A DNA stretch of 64,000 bases, from contig NZ_BAAAQN010000029.1 of assembly GCF_039531695.1 (NCBI RefSeq), positions 65,871 to 129,870 on the forward strand, written 5' to 3'. The notes beneath the pieces are model-generated. The model was not told the origin of the DNA, made no database searches, and worked only from the letters and a program-made list of their open reading frames with translations. The translations under genes were made by a program, and so were the position numbers. Below, piece after piece: positions 25,001 through 33,506 of the stretch (positions are counted from its first letter, which is position 1; each line of letters begins with the position of its first letter). This DNA comes from Catenulispora yoronensis. Its GTDB lineage: Bacteria; Actinomycetota; Actinomycetes; Streptomycetales; Catenulisporaceae.

Positions 25001-28000
25001 CGCGATGGGGCGCCATGGTCACCGCCGTGCACAACCGGGGCACCGGACTCCCCATGCAGCGGGCGCACTTCGGCCATCTGGCGAAGTCGGTGAGCTACCA
25101 GAAGGTCAGCACGGGAATCCGGCGCAGCGAGGTGGACTACAGCTACGACAACACCCTGCCGAACTGGACCGCCGGCACCCCCGGCGGCAACGGCCGGCTG
25201 ATCATGTCCGACGACAAGGGCGACGGCACGGTGCAGGAACTGTGCACCATCTCCAAGTACGCCTCGCAGCCCTCGAACGCGCAGCGGTCCAATTACGAGT
25301 CGGACACCGCGACGGTGCTGGGGCCGTGCAGCTACGACGTGGCCTACACCAAGGCGAATCTGGTGTCCGACTCGGTCACGCTGTACGACAACTCCCCGAC
25401 GCCCGGCGCGCTGCCGGGGGTCGGCGATCCCACCACGGTGAAGACCGCGAAGGACATCACCGGCGACGCGAGCACCGAGACCTGGAGCTCCACCTCGGGT
25501 GTCTTCGACGGCAGCTACGGCCGCATCGTCTCGGCCACCGACGCCGACCAGCACACCACCCGCACCGACTACGCACCGACCGGCGGCGCCCTGCCCACCG
25601 GGTACAAGGTGACCAACACCCTGGGCTGGGCCACCACGACGACGCTGGATCAGGGCCGTGGCATACCGGAGACGTCCACCGACGCCAACGGGCACCTCAC
25701 CACCGAGATGTTCGACGGGTTGGGGCGGCTGAAGGGCGTGTGGAAGCCGGACCGGCCGTGGTCCTCGCACCAGGGCTCGCCGAACCTCGGCTTCGACTAC
25801 CAGCTGAACGGGACCACCCCGCACCTGGCCACCCCGTCGCAGCCCGCGCAGCCCAACGGATACTCGGCGACCAAGACGCTGTTGGAGGACGGCAGCTACG
25901 CGGTCACCTACAGCATCGTCGACGGCTTCGGCGAGGTGGTGCAGACCCAGTCGCCGCCGCAGGACGAGTCGACCGGCCGGATGATCGTCAACACCCGCTT
26001 CGACACCCTCGGCCGGGTCATGGAGACGAACCTGCCGTACTACGACCAGGGAGCCTCGACGACGACCGGGGTGTGGGCGTCCTGGAACGACAACCTGCCG
26101 GCGCAGACGGTCACCACCTTCAACGGCATGTCCCGTCCGGTGACGGTCACGCAGAAGCACAACGGATCCACCGTTCCCGGCTCCGTCACCACCACCTCCT
26201 ACCCGGGGCTGGACCGCATCGACGCGACCGGCCCGTCCGGCACCGGCGGTACCGGTCCGGCGTCGGCGACCTCGACGTTCACCGACGTCCGCGGCCGGAC
26301 CACCGCGGTGTGGACCTACAAGAACAGCCCGTTGAACCCGACCGGCAACGCCGGCGACGCCGACATCATCAAGTACGGGCTCACCTACAACCTCGGAGGC
26401 AACGAGGGCAAGACGACCACCGTCACCGACGCCACCAACTCGGACACCTGGACCACCACGGTGTCGGACCTGCTCGGGCACCGGGTGACGACGAACGACC
26501 CGGACACCGGGGCGAGCACCACCTACTCCGACGACGCCGGCCTGCTGCTGGCCACCGCCGACGGCCGCGGACGCGTACTCGCGTACAGCTATGACGCGCT
26601 CGGCCGCAAGACGGGCAAGTTCGACGGCGGCACCGTCACCGATCGCAGCACCCTGCCGAGCGTCTGGACCGCCGCGGTCAACTCCGGATCCGCGCAGCTG
26701 GCCAAGTGGACCTTCGACCCGGCCGGGAACAAGGGGCAGACCGACGCCTCAACCCGGTACGTGGGCGGTGCCGGCGGCAACGCCTACCAGCAGCAGGTTA
26801 CCGGCTACGACACCGACTACCGGCCGCTGGGGGCCAAGGTCACGATCCCGAGCAGCGAAGGCGCGCTGGCCGGGACCTACCAGACCAACAACTACTACAC
26901 GGCGATGACCGGCTTGCTCGACCACATCGACACCCCGGCCGTTCCCAATGCCGGAATCGGGCCGGAGACGATCTACAACTCCTACAACCGCTACGGCCTC
27001 CTGCTTTTTACCGGCGGCGACGGGGACTACCTCGCCAACACCGTCTACGACCGGGACGGGAAGATCCTGTCGCGGACGCTGGGCGACTACCCGTTCCAGA
27101 TCGTCGAGCAGAACCTGTTCGACGCCGCCACCGGCCGCGTCACCAACACGTTCGTCGACACCACCGCCGGTCAGAGCACAGTCAACCCGACGCAGCTGAA
27201 CACCTACAGCATCGACGAAGTCTCCTACGCCTACGACGCTGCGGGCCGCCTGACCTCCACGGCGGACCTCCAGAACTGGTCGGTGTCAGGGTCCTACAAC
27301 CCCGGTCCGGCGCAGCGGGACATCCAGTGCTACACCTACGACTACGCCAGCCGCCTGACCAATGCCTGGTCCGATTCCGGTGACCAGTCGCCGTCGGCGA
27401 CCACCAACCCCAACAGCCCCACCACCGCCACCGGCGCCCTGGGCTCCTGCGCCTCCTCCACCGCCAACAACCCGCCGACCGATGCCAGCTCCACCACACA
27501 GATCGGCGGCCCGGCCCGGTACTGGCAGTCCTACACCTACAACGGCACCGACGCCCAAACCGGCAACCGCACCTCGGTCACCGATCACGACCCCACCGGG
27601 GTGACCACCAACAACATCACCCGCACCTCCAGCTACGCCGCGCCGGGTACGGTCAACACCGGCGGCGCCACCAACCCCGGCACCGGCCCGCACCTGCTGA
27701 GTCAGATCACCAAAACCGGCGGAGCCACCGACAACTACGCCTACGACGGCGCCGGCAACAGCACCCTGCGACCCAACGGCACCGTGCTGGGCCAGCAGCT
27801 CACCTGGGACGCCGAAGGCCGCCTCAAGCACGTCGACAACAACAACGGCACGACGGCGGACTACCTCTACGACGCCGACGGCAACCAACTCGTCCGGCGC
27901 GACACCGGCGGCACCACCGCGGGCACCACTCTCTACCTGGGCAGCGTGGAGGTCCACCTGGCCGGGCCCAAGGTCACGACCACCCGCTACTACAGCTACC

Positions 28001-29346
28001 CCGGAGCACCGGAGATCGTCGTCACCAGCGACGGCACCACCACCTACGAGGTCAGCAACAACCAGGGCACCGGCGGCACCACCGTCAACGCCGCCACCGG
28101 CAAGATCGTGGCCCGCCGCTACACCAAGCCCTTCGGCGACAGCCGCGGCACCCCGATCAACCAGACCACCAGCCCGGCCTGGGTCGACGACCACACCTTC
28201 CTCGGCAAAACCACCGACGCGTCGACCTCGCTCGTCGACGTCGGCGCCCGCAAGTACGACCCGGCGACCGGCCGGTTCGTCTCCTCCGACCCGGTGTTCC
28301 AGTCGACCAACGCCCAGTCGATGGGCGGCTACTCCTACGCGGGCAACGATCCGGTCAGCAACAGCGACCCAAGCGGCCTGCGCGCCACCGACGACGACGG
28401 CAACACCGCTCCTCCGCCGCGATTCACCCCGCCCGCACCGTGCGCCGGCCTGCAGGGCTTCGCCAAGCGCACCTGCATGGGCGGCGAGTACGACGAGCCC
28501 GCGGCCGCTCAGCCGGTGAACACCTGCGACAGCAGGTGCCAGGCCGCGCTCGCCATCTACCGGGGCGATATTCCGAACAACTGGTACGGCAAGATGATCG
28601 GCGATCCCACCAAGACCTCGACACAGAACAAAATCGCCTCCTACGAGGCGGGAACGGGTGGTGGCGGCGGCACGTTCAGCGCCATCGCCGACGACGCCTA
28701 CGGCACCGGGGTGGGAGCTTTCTTCGGTGCCGTCCTGTCCTTCAGGACGCTTCAGTTCAAGGTCGACGGTCTGGGCCTCGGAGTCCTGAACCATTTGACC
28801 GGCTACGGAGCTTTCAACAAGCCGGAAAACGGATGGGAACTCGGCTACAACTGGCTGTTCGGGGTCGGCCCTCAGAGCGAAACCTTCGGCGACGGGGACG
28901 GCCCGACCAAACAGCTCTCCAACAGCAAGGTGATGATCGGCGTCAAGAACCAGATCGCGTGCCAGATCGCCAGCGGCGCGATCGGCGTGGGCTATGCTGA
29001 CAAAGCGAACCATTCACTCGGCGGCAACCTCTTCAGCAGCTTCGGCAAGCTAAAGACAGACTTCACCGACAACTCGACCGTGGCGTACCTGGGCTCCTAC
29101 ACCATGGACTGGAAGGTCATCGGAATAGACCGCCAGTCGTCGACGGCGACTGTCAACTTCACGACCTCGAACGCGTCGACGGCGACCTCCGCCGCCCGGC
29201 CGCCGGTCATCGGGTACACCAGCTTTTGGCAGCACGGATTCACCCCCGGCTTCAACGCGATGTTCCCGCTCGGCTCGATGTCCGAGAAGGATCAGACCTT
29301 CAACTTCACGCAGACTTTCTCATTCGCGGGAGGCTGCGATAAATAA
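22099..29346 (+). CDS. Giant secreted RHS-repeat protein with variable C-terminal tail
   Basis: It is 2415 aa with GGGGG six bases before the ATG. An N-terminal signal peptide ends near VAAPAEAAG. Residues ~300-1050 resemble the Streptomyces SpvB/RHS N-terminal region (GGLTPTVGLSYDSGSVDGRTS). Residues ~1150-2050 carry many YD/RHS repeats (YDALGRKTG, YDAAGRLTS, YDGAGNSTL, WDAEGRLKHV, YDADGNQLVR). The conserved core is GARKYDPATGRFVSSDPVF ending in DPSGL at 28366-28380. The following ~321 residues are the hypervariable tail of a polymorphic-toxin-like protein. The tail contains four Cys near its start and an RPPVIGYTSFWQ..MFPLGSMSEK block near its end. Its activity is unrecognised. It is probably surface-bound or secreted for contact with rivals. 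Confidence 0.93.
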   Translation: MGAWRSPTSTGSKRRLRRVKHGSAVFAAIAMVVPLVAAPAEAAGQPHKGKIWQPRPVVKMAPVPSAKGPATKQSGPQSLPGYNAPDPVWPAAATATVDLSPAAVSPKALAAGAATDAGAGLAAVPGLPVSIGVPAATAETAETAETATGQRAAKASAVAAATPAAKVTVGVAAHPATQRAGIAGMAVTLVRADGGAAPAPATVALDYSGFADAYGGAFGDRLALFALPACSLTTPDDPACRTRTPVAFRNDRENHKLVATVDVPAGTPTGTAAATSQGAATSQGTAAPMVLAASSTPSGMNGTYDATSLKSSDLWNSGNSNGTFTYSYPMTMPAALGGLTPTVGLSYDSGSVDGRTSAANAQGSWAGDGWDYNPGFIERSYKPCSKAGFPTSSDQCWGIPNATLSLPGHSGTLVHDDTTGVWRIAGDDGTRVEQLTGASNGNSGDGGAYWKLTTTDGTEYYFGANRLPQADNGTNSSTEPVTYSAWGLPVFGTGSPGGANCANPTTAVATNCRTGWRWNLDFVVDPHHNLTRYTYAREENFYLRGTAGSPTEYQAGGFLTQIDYGWRTEDYYNSAVHPAVSTVFTPAARCISDTSQAGHDSRCPAGTVPVAGGIAQTGINAANAPAFVDTPWDLACTSAGTKDGTAGGAKCTDLSPSFFNTERLSTVATNVWTGSAYRPVDVYTLLHQFNAVPDPSTSGNQPTLWLAGIKHSGYVVNQDGTTVKTDDPTVYTYGQFLPNRAATHSFNATNNASDYNRLRMDAITDTSGSEVDVSYADPSTLCPGSTAPAITANSTRCYPEYWTIPGGTAPVLDWFNKYTVTSVTRYDDTLLAPMRQVDYSYLGTPVWHTNDSEQTEAQYRTFDQFRGYAQVQIVAGNEADGSNTKTVTTYFRGMDQDGNASYPFQDANKNVWVVDGHGDAFHSGDPGLRDDNSLAGQVLEVQTYASATSGTVVSDVVSVPVDPTSSDPRWGAMVTAVHNRGTGLPMQRAHFGHLAKSVSYQKVSTGIRRSEVDYSYDNTLPNWTAGTPGGNGRLIMSDDKGDGTVQELCTISKYASQPSNAQRSNYESDTATVLGPCSYDVAYTKANLVSDSVTLYDNSPTPGALPGVGDPTTVKTAKDITGDASTETWSSTSGVFDGSYGRIVSATDADQHTTRTDYAPTGGALPTGYKVTNTLGWATTTTLDQGRGIPETSTDANGHLTTEMFDGLGRLKGVWKPDRPWSSHQGSPNLGFDYQLNGTTPHLATPSQPAQPNGYSATKTLLEDGSYAVTYSIVDGFGEVVQTQSPPQDESTGRMIVNTRFDTLGRVMETNLPYYDQGASTTTGVWASWNDNLPAQTVTTFNGMSRPVTVTQKHNGSTVPGSVTTTSYPGLDRIDATGPSGTGGTGPASATSTFTDVRGRTTAVWTYKNSPLNPTGNAGDADIIKYGLTYNLGGNEGKTTTVTDATNSDTWTTTVSDLLGHRVTTNDPDTGASTTYSDDAGLLLATADGRGRVLAYSYDALGRKTGKFDGGTVTDRSTLPSVWTAAVNSGSAQLAKWTFDPAGNKGQTDASTRYVGGAGGNAYQQQVTGYDTDYRPLGAKVTIPSSEGALAGTYQTNNYYTAMTGLLDHIDTPAVPNAGIGPETIYNSYNRYGLLLFTGGDGDYLANTVYDRDGKILSRTLGDYPFQIVEQNLFDAATGRVTNTFVDTTAGQSTVNPTQLNTYSIDEVSYAYDAAGRLTSTADLQNWSVSGSYNPGPAQRDIQCYTYDYASRLTNAWSDSGDQSPSATTNPNSPTTATGALGSCASSTANNPPTDASSTTQIGGPARYWQSYTYNGTDAQTGNRTSVTDHDPTGVTTNNITRTSSYAAPGTVNTGGATNPGTGPHLLSQITKTGGATDNYAYDGAGNSTLRPNGTVLGQQLTWDAEGRLKHVDNNNGTTADYLYDADGNQLVRRDTGGTTAGTTLYLGSVEVHLAGPKVTTTRYYSYPGAPEIVVTSDGTTTYEVSNNQGTGGTTVNAATGKIVARRYTKPFGDSRGTPINQTTSPAWVDDHTFLGKTTDASTSLVDVGARKYDPATGRFVSSDPVFQSTNAQSMGGYSYAGNDPVSNSDPSGLRATDDDGNTAPPPRFTPPAPCAGLQGFAKRTCMGGEYDEPAAAQPVNTCDSRCQAALAIYRGDIPNNWYGKMIGDPTKTSTQNKIASYEAGTGGGGGTFSAIADDAYGTGVGAFFGAVLSFRTLQFKVDGLGLGVLNHLTGYGAFNKPENGWELGYNWLFGVGPQSETFGDGDGPTKQLSNSKVMIGVKNQIACQIASGAIGVGYADKANHSLGGNLFSSFGKLKTDFTDNSTVAYLGSYTMDWKVIGIDRQSSTATVNFTTSNASTATSAARPPVIGYTSFWQHGFTPGFNAMFPLGSMSEKDQTFNFTQTFSFAGGCDK

Positions 29347-29366
29347 GTAGCCGAACAGGTTTCCCG

Positions 29367-29404
29367 CACTGCCGCGAGGGTGTACCCACACTCTCGCGGC
29401 AGTG
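29367..29404 (+). terminator. Strong terminator hairpin after the RHS gene
   Basis: A stem of cactgccgcgagggtgt against acactctcgcggcagtg (17 pairs, one G-T) closes on the loop accc, 20 bases beyond the RHS stop. The T-tract is weak (tctgtata). It should limit readthrough into the small lipoprotein gene. Confidence 0.85.
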
Positions 29405-29435
29405 TCTGTATATCAGGGCTGATTGATGGGACGAA

Positions 29436-29876
29436 ATGATGGGGCCGGTGAAGGGGTGGGCAAGCATCAGGTATTCGCGAGCCTTGGCGATGTCGGTGAT
29501 TGTCGTGGCCGCGATCGCCGCCTGCGGAGGCGGGGACGACTACCACGCTTACGGGAAACCGGTCTCGGAGTCGGAGATCCAGGGCAGCTGGACCTCCGAC
29601 TGCGGTGCGACGATGCGGCTCCAGCCGGACGGATCCGCCCAGGTCGCGGGCTTCCCGCTGCGGGGCGACCTCGTCGCGCAGTATTCGGGGACCGCCCGGT
29701 GGAACTTGTACAAGGGCGCGGGCTGGACTTCGGTCACTGATCCGCCCGCAGTGGAGGTCGCCGCCGATTCGACCTTCGAGTCGCTGAAGCTCGCCCAGGT
29801 GAAGGGGAGGTTCGGCCTCGCGGCTCAGATCGGACACGTGGACCACGAGAGATACTGCCACTTCTCCCGGCAATAG
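29436..29876 (+). CDS. Small putative lipoprotein downstream of the RHS gene
   Basis: It is 146 aa. A signal peptide (SRALAMSVIVVAAIAAC) ends in a lipobox-like IAAC at residue ~30, giving a lipid-anchored protein outside the membrane. The mature part has ELQ-type beta strands (IQGSWTSDCGATMRLQPDGSAQVAGFPL) like small immunity-type or lipocalin-like lipoproteins. It ends with a lone Cys near the C-terminus that may pair with the Cys in TSDCG. The position directly after an RHS tail invites an immunity-protein reading, but the terminator between them argues for separate expression. Start chosen at 29436 (GGGA just upstream); 29439 is equally possible. Confidence 0.65.
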   Translation: MMGPVKGWASIRYSRALAMSVIVVAAIAACGGGDDYHAYGKPVSESEIQGSWTSDCGATMRLQPDGSAQVAGFPLRGDLVAQYSGTARWNLYKGAGWTSVTDPPAVEVAADSTFESLKLAQVKGRFGLAAQIGHVDHERYCHFSRQ

Positions 29877-29894
29877 CTCACGACATCGCGACCA

Positions 29895-30944
29895 TTACGC
29901 CGGCACCATTCGCCGGATCCGATAGAAGCACAGCCCGGCAAGCACAATGCTCAGCAGCGCATACAGCGCCGCCTCCTCACCTTGGAAGCGTCCGAACCGG
30001 TCCCCCGGCTGGTACTCGGCAGCTTGTCGCAAATGCAGAGCGTTGATTGCGGCGAAGCATGAGTCAGGGCTTTCCAACATGCCTTCGCAAGCCTGCGGGG
30101 CGAGGCCGTGGAAGGGGGTGCCGGTGGCGTCGACGAGGTTCACGGAGGTGACCCAGGCGCCGGGAAGGTCCACCGGCATGCGGACTGTGAGTCTGGAGTC
30201 CACGATCTGGAGTTGCAGGCCGGGCCGGGATTGGACGACGAGCGGCACAGTGGTGCGGTCGGGGGTCGCGTAGTTCTGGCGCACGGCCATCGGGACCGTT
30301 GCCTGGACCGTCGCCAGGATCGCGAGGGTCGCGGCGACGGCGGGGAGGGTGCGGCGCAGGAGCAGGCCGGCGGTGACGCCGACGAGGAATCCGAACACTG
30401 CGATGGCCACCGGTACAACGCCCCGGGCGCCGAAGACCACCGGGTTGAAGTGGTTGGGCAGCGCGTCGTCCTGGCCGCCGGGAAGTTGCGCCGCCCGGTC
30501 GATGGGGCTGGACCACCAGGTGATGCCCCAGGACAGCGCGGTAGTGAGGACGATCGCGGCGGCGGTGCCGACCGAGAGTTTGACGGCGAGCCAGCGGCGG
30601 CGGGTGACGCTCTGCGTCCAGACCAGCCGGAAAGTGCCGGCCTCACTCTCGCGGGCGAGGAGCGGGGCGCCCCAGAACAGGCCGAGCAGCGCCGGAAGGA
30701 GGTAGAGCACTGCGATGAGGGCGAAATAGACGACCGGTGTCGAGCCGTCGGACTTGATGGCGCCGAAGAAGGCGTCGCGGGCTTGGGAACAGGCGTCCGG
30801 CGATACGCAGTGGTTGAGGCCGCTGACCGAGTAGAGGTGCGCGATGTGCGGGCCGGTGAGCACGAGCGTCCCGAGGACGGCGACGGCCAGGAGAGCCATC
30901 GCGAACGCGGCGACCCGGAACTGACGCCAGGCGAGCCAGATCAT
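29895..30944 (-). CDS. ABC transporter permease (ABC-2 type)
   Basis: It is 349 aa from the ATG at 30944, which overlaps the ATPase stop codon (ATGA). Six or so membrane helices are visible: AFAMALLAVAVLGTLVL (~10-27), VVYFALIAVLYLLPALLGLFWG (~75-97), TAAAIVLTTALSWGI (~128-142), VVPVAIAVFGFLVGVTAGLLL (~175-195), AVAATLAILATVQATV and a last one at ALLSIVLAGLCFY. The cytoplasmic SEAGTFRLVWTQSVTRRRWL coupling region is typical. With the ATPase it forms an exporter of unknown substrate. The two-component pair on the other side of the divergent region probably regulates it. Confidence 0.88.
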   Translation of the reverse strand: MIWLAWRQFRVAAFAMALLAVAVLGTLVLTGPHIAHLYSVSGLNHCVSPDACSQARDAFFGAIKSDGSTPVVYFALIAVLYLLPALLGLFWGAPLLARESEAGTFRLVWTQSVTRRRWLAVKLSVGTAAAIVLTTALSWGITWWSSPIDRAAQLPGGQDDALPNHFNPVVFGARGVVPVAIAVFGFLVGVTAGLLLRRTLPAVAATLAILATVQATVPMAVRQNYATPDRTTVPLVVQSRPGLQLQIVDSRLTVRMPVDLPGAWVTSVNLVDATGTPFHGLAPQACEGMLESPDSCFAAINALHLRQAAEYQPGDRFGRFQGEEAALYALLSIVLAGLCFYRIRRMVPA

Positions 30945-32095
30945 CGGGCACCGCCTTCGGCCAAGGCAGCGAGCACCATGTCCTCGACGGTCGCCGCCGG
31001 ACCGGCCACCGCACGATGCGCCGCGAGCAGCTCGGTCACCGCACCGGCCGCCTGGATCCGCGCCGCGGTCAGGATGATCAGGTGATCGCAGACCCGCTCC
31101 AGGTCGGACACCAGGTGCGAGGACAGCACGACGGTCATGCGGGTGGTTCCGGCGCCGCCGACCTGGCTGCTGCCGACCTGACTGCAACCGACCTGACTGC
31201 GACCGACCTGGCCGACACCAGCACCGCCGCCATAATCATTGGCGCGACCGCCTGCACCATCGGCATGCCTGTCGGCACCAGCACCATCAGCACCGCCACC
31301 AGATACGTTGGCGCGACCGCCTGCACCCTCAGCATGATCGACAGCACCATCAGCACCGCCGCCAGTACCATCGGCACCGCTGCCATGACCGTTGGCGCGA
31401 CCGCCCGCGCCCTCGGCATGACCGACAGCACCGCCAGCACCGCCGCCAGCGCCCTCGGCATCACTGCCAGGACCGTCGCCACTGCCGCCATGACCGTTCG
31501 CGCCGCCGCCAGCACCCTCGGCACCGCCGCCAGCACCATCGACACCACCGCCCGCGACAGCCTCCGCCAAGCTGTCCAAAAACTCACGCCGCGCCAGCGG
31601 ATCCAGCGCGGCGACCGGCTCGTCGAGAATCAGCAGGCTGGGGCGCTTGGCCACGGCCACCGTCAGCGCCAGCTGCGCCCGCTGACCGCCCGACAGTGTG
31701 CGTGCCTTCGCCTTCATCGGCAGCCCTGCGGCGGCGATCCGCGCGGACGCGAATGCCGCGTCCCATCCCGGATTCAGTCGCGCGCCGAGCTGAAGGTGGT
31801 CCGCGACCGTCAGGTTCGCGTAGACGGGAGCGTCCTGGGCCACGAAGCCGACTCGTGCCATCTGTGCGGGGGTCGCGGCGGGTGGTGCGCCGAACACGCT
31901 GATCCGGCCCTCGGTGGGGCGTAGTAGGCCGACGGCCAGGTTGAGGAGGGTGGACTTGCCGGCGCCGTTGGGGCCGACCAGGCCCACCACGCGGCCGGGT
32001 GGGACGGTCAGGGTGCAGTCGGCCAGGGCTCGGCGGGTCCGGTAGCGCTTGCCCAGGCCCCGGGCTTCCAGCACAGGAGGGGTGGTTTCGGTCAT
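30941..32095 (-). CDS. ABC transporter ATP-binding protein with Gly/Ala-repeat insertion
   Basis: It is 384 aa from the ATG at 32095 (an upstream in-frame ATG at 32158 lies in non-coding-like sequence). Residues 1-180 are a normal ATPase half: Walker A GPNGAGKST (41-49), Q-loop VAQDAPVY, signature LSGGQ (134-138), Walker B LLILDEP (154-160) and D-loop AALDP. Residues ~181-318 are a low-complexity insertion rich in GAGGGADGAGG and GGRANGHG units plus three SQVG units. The fold then resumes with TVVLSSHLVSDLERV (switch His327) and a normal end. The insertion therefore splits the catalytic domain between D-loop and H-loop. It is in frame and the core motifs are intact. Confidence 0.9.
   Translation of the reverse strand: MTETTPPVLEARGLGKRYRTRRALADCTLTVPPGRVVGLVGPNGAGKSTLLNLAVGLLRPTEGRISVFGAPPAATPAQMARVGFVAQDAPVYANLTVADHLQLGARLNPGWDAAFASARIAAAGLPMKAKARTLSGGQRAQLALTVAVAKRPSLLILDEPVAALDPLARREFLDSLAEAVAGGGVDGAGGGAEGAGGGANGHGGSGDGPGSDAEGAGGGAGGAVGHAEGAGGRANGHGSGADGTGGGADGAVDHAEGAGGRANVSGGGADGAGADRHADGAGGRANDYGGGAGVGQVGRSQVGCSQVGSSQVGGAGTTRMTVVLSSHLVSDLERVCDHLIILTAARIQAAGAVTELLAAHRAVAGPAATVEDMVLAALAEGGAR
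31142..31555 (-). repeat. Degenerate in-frame repeat tract inside the ABC ATPase gene
   Basis: About 414 bp of imperfect short repeats built on gccgccagcacc, accgcctgcaccctc and gcatga motifs, ending with tandem tgccgacctgactgc-like 15-mers at 31160-31215. It encodes the Gly/Ala/Asp/His-rich insertion at residues ~181-318 of the ATPase. Confidence 0.85.
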
Positions 32096-32237
32096 GGCCC
32101 CACGGTCGCCGTCGGGCGGCGGTCGGGGCGTCGGCCCCGGGGACACGGTCGGCGGCACGGTGGTGCACCGTGGTGCGACGCCGGTGTCGGACCACGGTCT
32201 GACGCGGGCCGAGGACCTGCGCGGTTAGGGTGCGGAC

Positions 32238-33506
32238 ATGACCGACTCCGCGGGCCCGCCGCTGCTGACGCGTCTGCGACCGCGGCACTGGATCGCGCTC
32301 GACTGGGTCGTGGTGGCGATGCTGGCGGTGGTGGCCACGCTCGGTTGGCGGGAGCTCGCCGGGATGCACGGCCCGCCGCCGGTCGACGCCGTGATCGTCG
32401 CCGCGTCGATCCTGCCCGCCGGGTGGCGCCGGGTCCGGCCCCGGGCCGTGCTGGCGGTCATGACGGTGGCCGGGACGCTGGTCCTCGCACGGAGCACCGA
32501 GCCGGCACCGGCGCTCGCCACGGCCTACGTCATGTACCTCATCCCTCTGCGATACGAGCGGCGGGAGGCGTTGCGGCTGCTCCTCGGCAGCCTCGCGGTG
32601 ACCGCGCTCGGCGTGCTGATCGTGGCTTGTCCGCCCGCGCCGCCCATGAACGGCAACCCGGTCCCGGCGCGGGTGATCAGCATCGCCTGCATCGCCACTG
32701 CCTGGGCCATCGGCTACGCGGTCAGCCAGCAGCGCGCCTACGCCGCCGCCGAGCGCCGGCTGCGGGAACGCGAGGTCCAGGAGGCGGCGAACCAGCTGAT
32801 CGAGCAGGCCCGCCGGGTCCAGAGCGAGGAGCGGCTGGAGATCGCCCGTGAGCTGCACGACGTGGTGGCGCACGCGATGAGCGTCATAGCGGTGCAAGCC
32901 GGCGTCGCCAACTACGTCGCCGCCGAGCAGCCGGAGGAGGCGGTGCGCGCGCTGGCCTCGATCCAGGAGACCAGCCGCGGCGCCCTGCGGGAGATGCGGG
33001 CGCTGCTCGGGGTACTGCGCGACGACGAAGGGCTGGCCCCGGCACCCGGGCTGGCCGACATCAGTGAGCTGATCAGGCGGGCGGCCGACGCCGGCGTCCA
33101 GGTCGAGCTGACCGTGCGCGGGACCCGGCGGGCCGTCCCGGCCGGGCTGGACCTGGCGGCCTACCGCGTGGTGCAGGAAGCGGTCACGAACGTCATCAAG
33201 CACTCGGGCGCGGGGACCTGCGACGTCGACATCGAATATCAGGAATCTGGGCTATGCCTGACCATTGTCGACAGCGGATCCGGCGCGCACGACACCAACG
33301 GCACCACCGGCCACGGCCTCGTCGGCATGCGCGAACGCGTCCAGATGTACGGTGGCCGGGTCGACGCGGAGCCGCCGTCCGACGGGCGGCCGGGCTTCCG
33401 GGTCGCCGCCGTCTTCCCGCTGGCCCGGCCCGACTCGCTGCCCCAGCCCGACTCGCTATCCCAGCCCGACTCCCTGTCCCAGCCCCACCCCCCGGAGCCC
33501 CGATGA
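32238..33506 (+). CDS. Two-component sensor histidine kinase, NarL/DesK type
   Basis: It is 422 aa. Residues ~15-165 contain four to five membrane helices (VVVAMLAVVATLGW, AVLAVMTVAGTLVLA, LLLGSLAVTALGVLIVA, VISIACIATAWAIGYAV). A coiled stretch follows, then the HisKA_3 dimerisation helix LEIARELHDVVAHAMSVI with the phospho-acceptor His207. The HATPase_c domain has AYRVVQEAVTNVIKHS (N-box), IVDSGSG and GHGLVGMRERVQ. It lacks an extracellular sensor domain, so it probably senses the membrane or its partner transporter. The last 18 residues are a Pro-Asp-Ser repeat. Its stop overlaps the response regulator start (ATGA). Confidence 0.93.
   Translation: MTDSAGPPLLTRLRPRHWIALDWVVVAMLAVVATLGWRELAGMHGPPPVDAVIVAASILPAGWRRVRPRAVLAVMTVAGTLVLARSTEPAPALATAYVMYLIPLRYERREALRLLLGSLAVTALGVLIVACPPAPPMNGNPVPARVISIACIATAWAIGYAVSQQRAYAAAERRLREREVQEAANQLIEQARRVQSEERLEIARELHDVVAHAMSVIAVQAGVANYVAAEQPEEAVRALASIQETSRGALREMRALLGVLRDDEGLAPAPGLADISELIRRAADAGVQVELTVRGTRRAVPAGLDLAAYRVVQEAVTNVIKHSGAGTCDVDIEYQESGLCLTIVDSGSGAHDTNGTTGHGLVGMRERVQMYGGRVDAEPPSDGRPGFRVAAVFPLARPDSLPQPDSLSQPDSLSQPHPPEPR
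33429..33482 (+). repeat. Three tandem 18-bp units at the 3' end of the kinase gene
   Basis: Units at 33429-33446, 33447-33464 and 33465-33482 (cccgactcgctgccccag and variants) encode P-D-S-L-(P/S)-Q three times at the C-terminus of the histidine kinase. Confidence 0.9.

Noticed and set aside
24403..26481. A 692-codon minus-strand frame inside the RHS gene
   Set aside because: Shadow of the RHS repeats; no domain or ribosome site.
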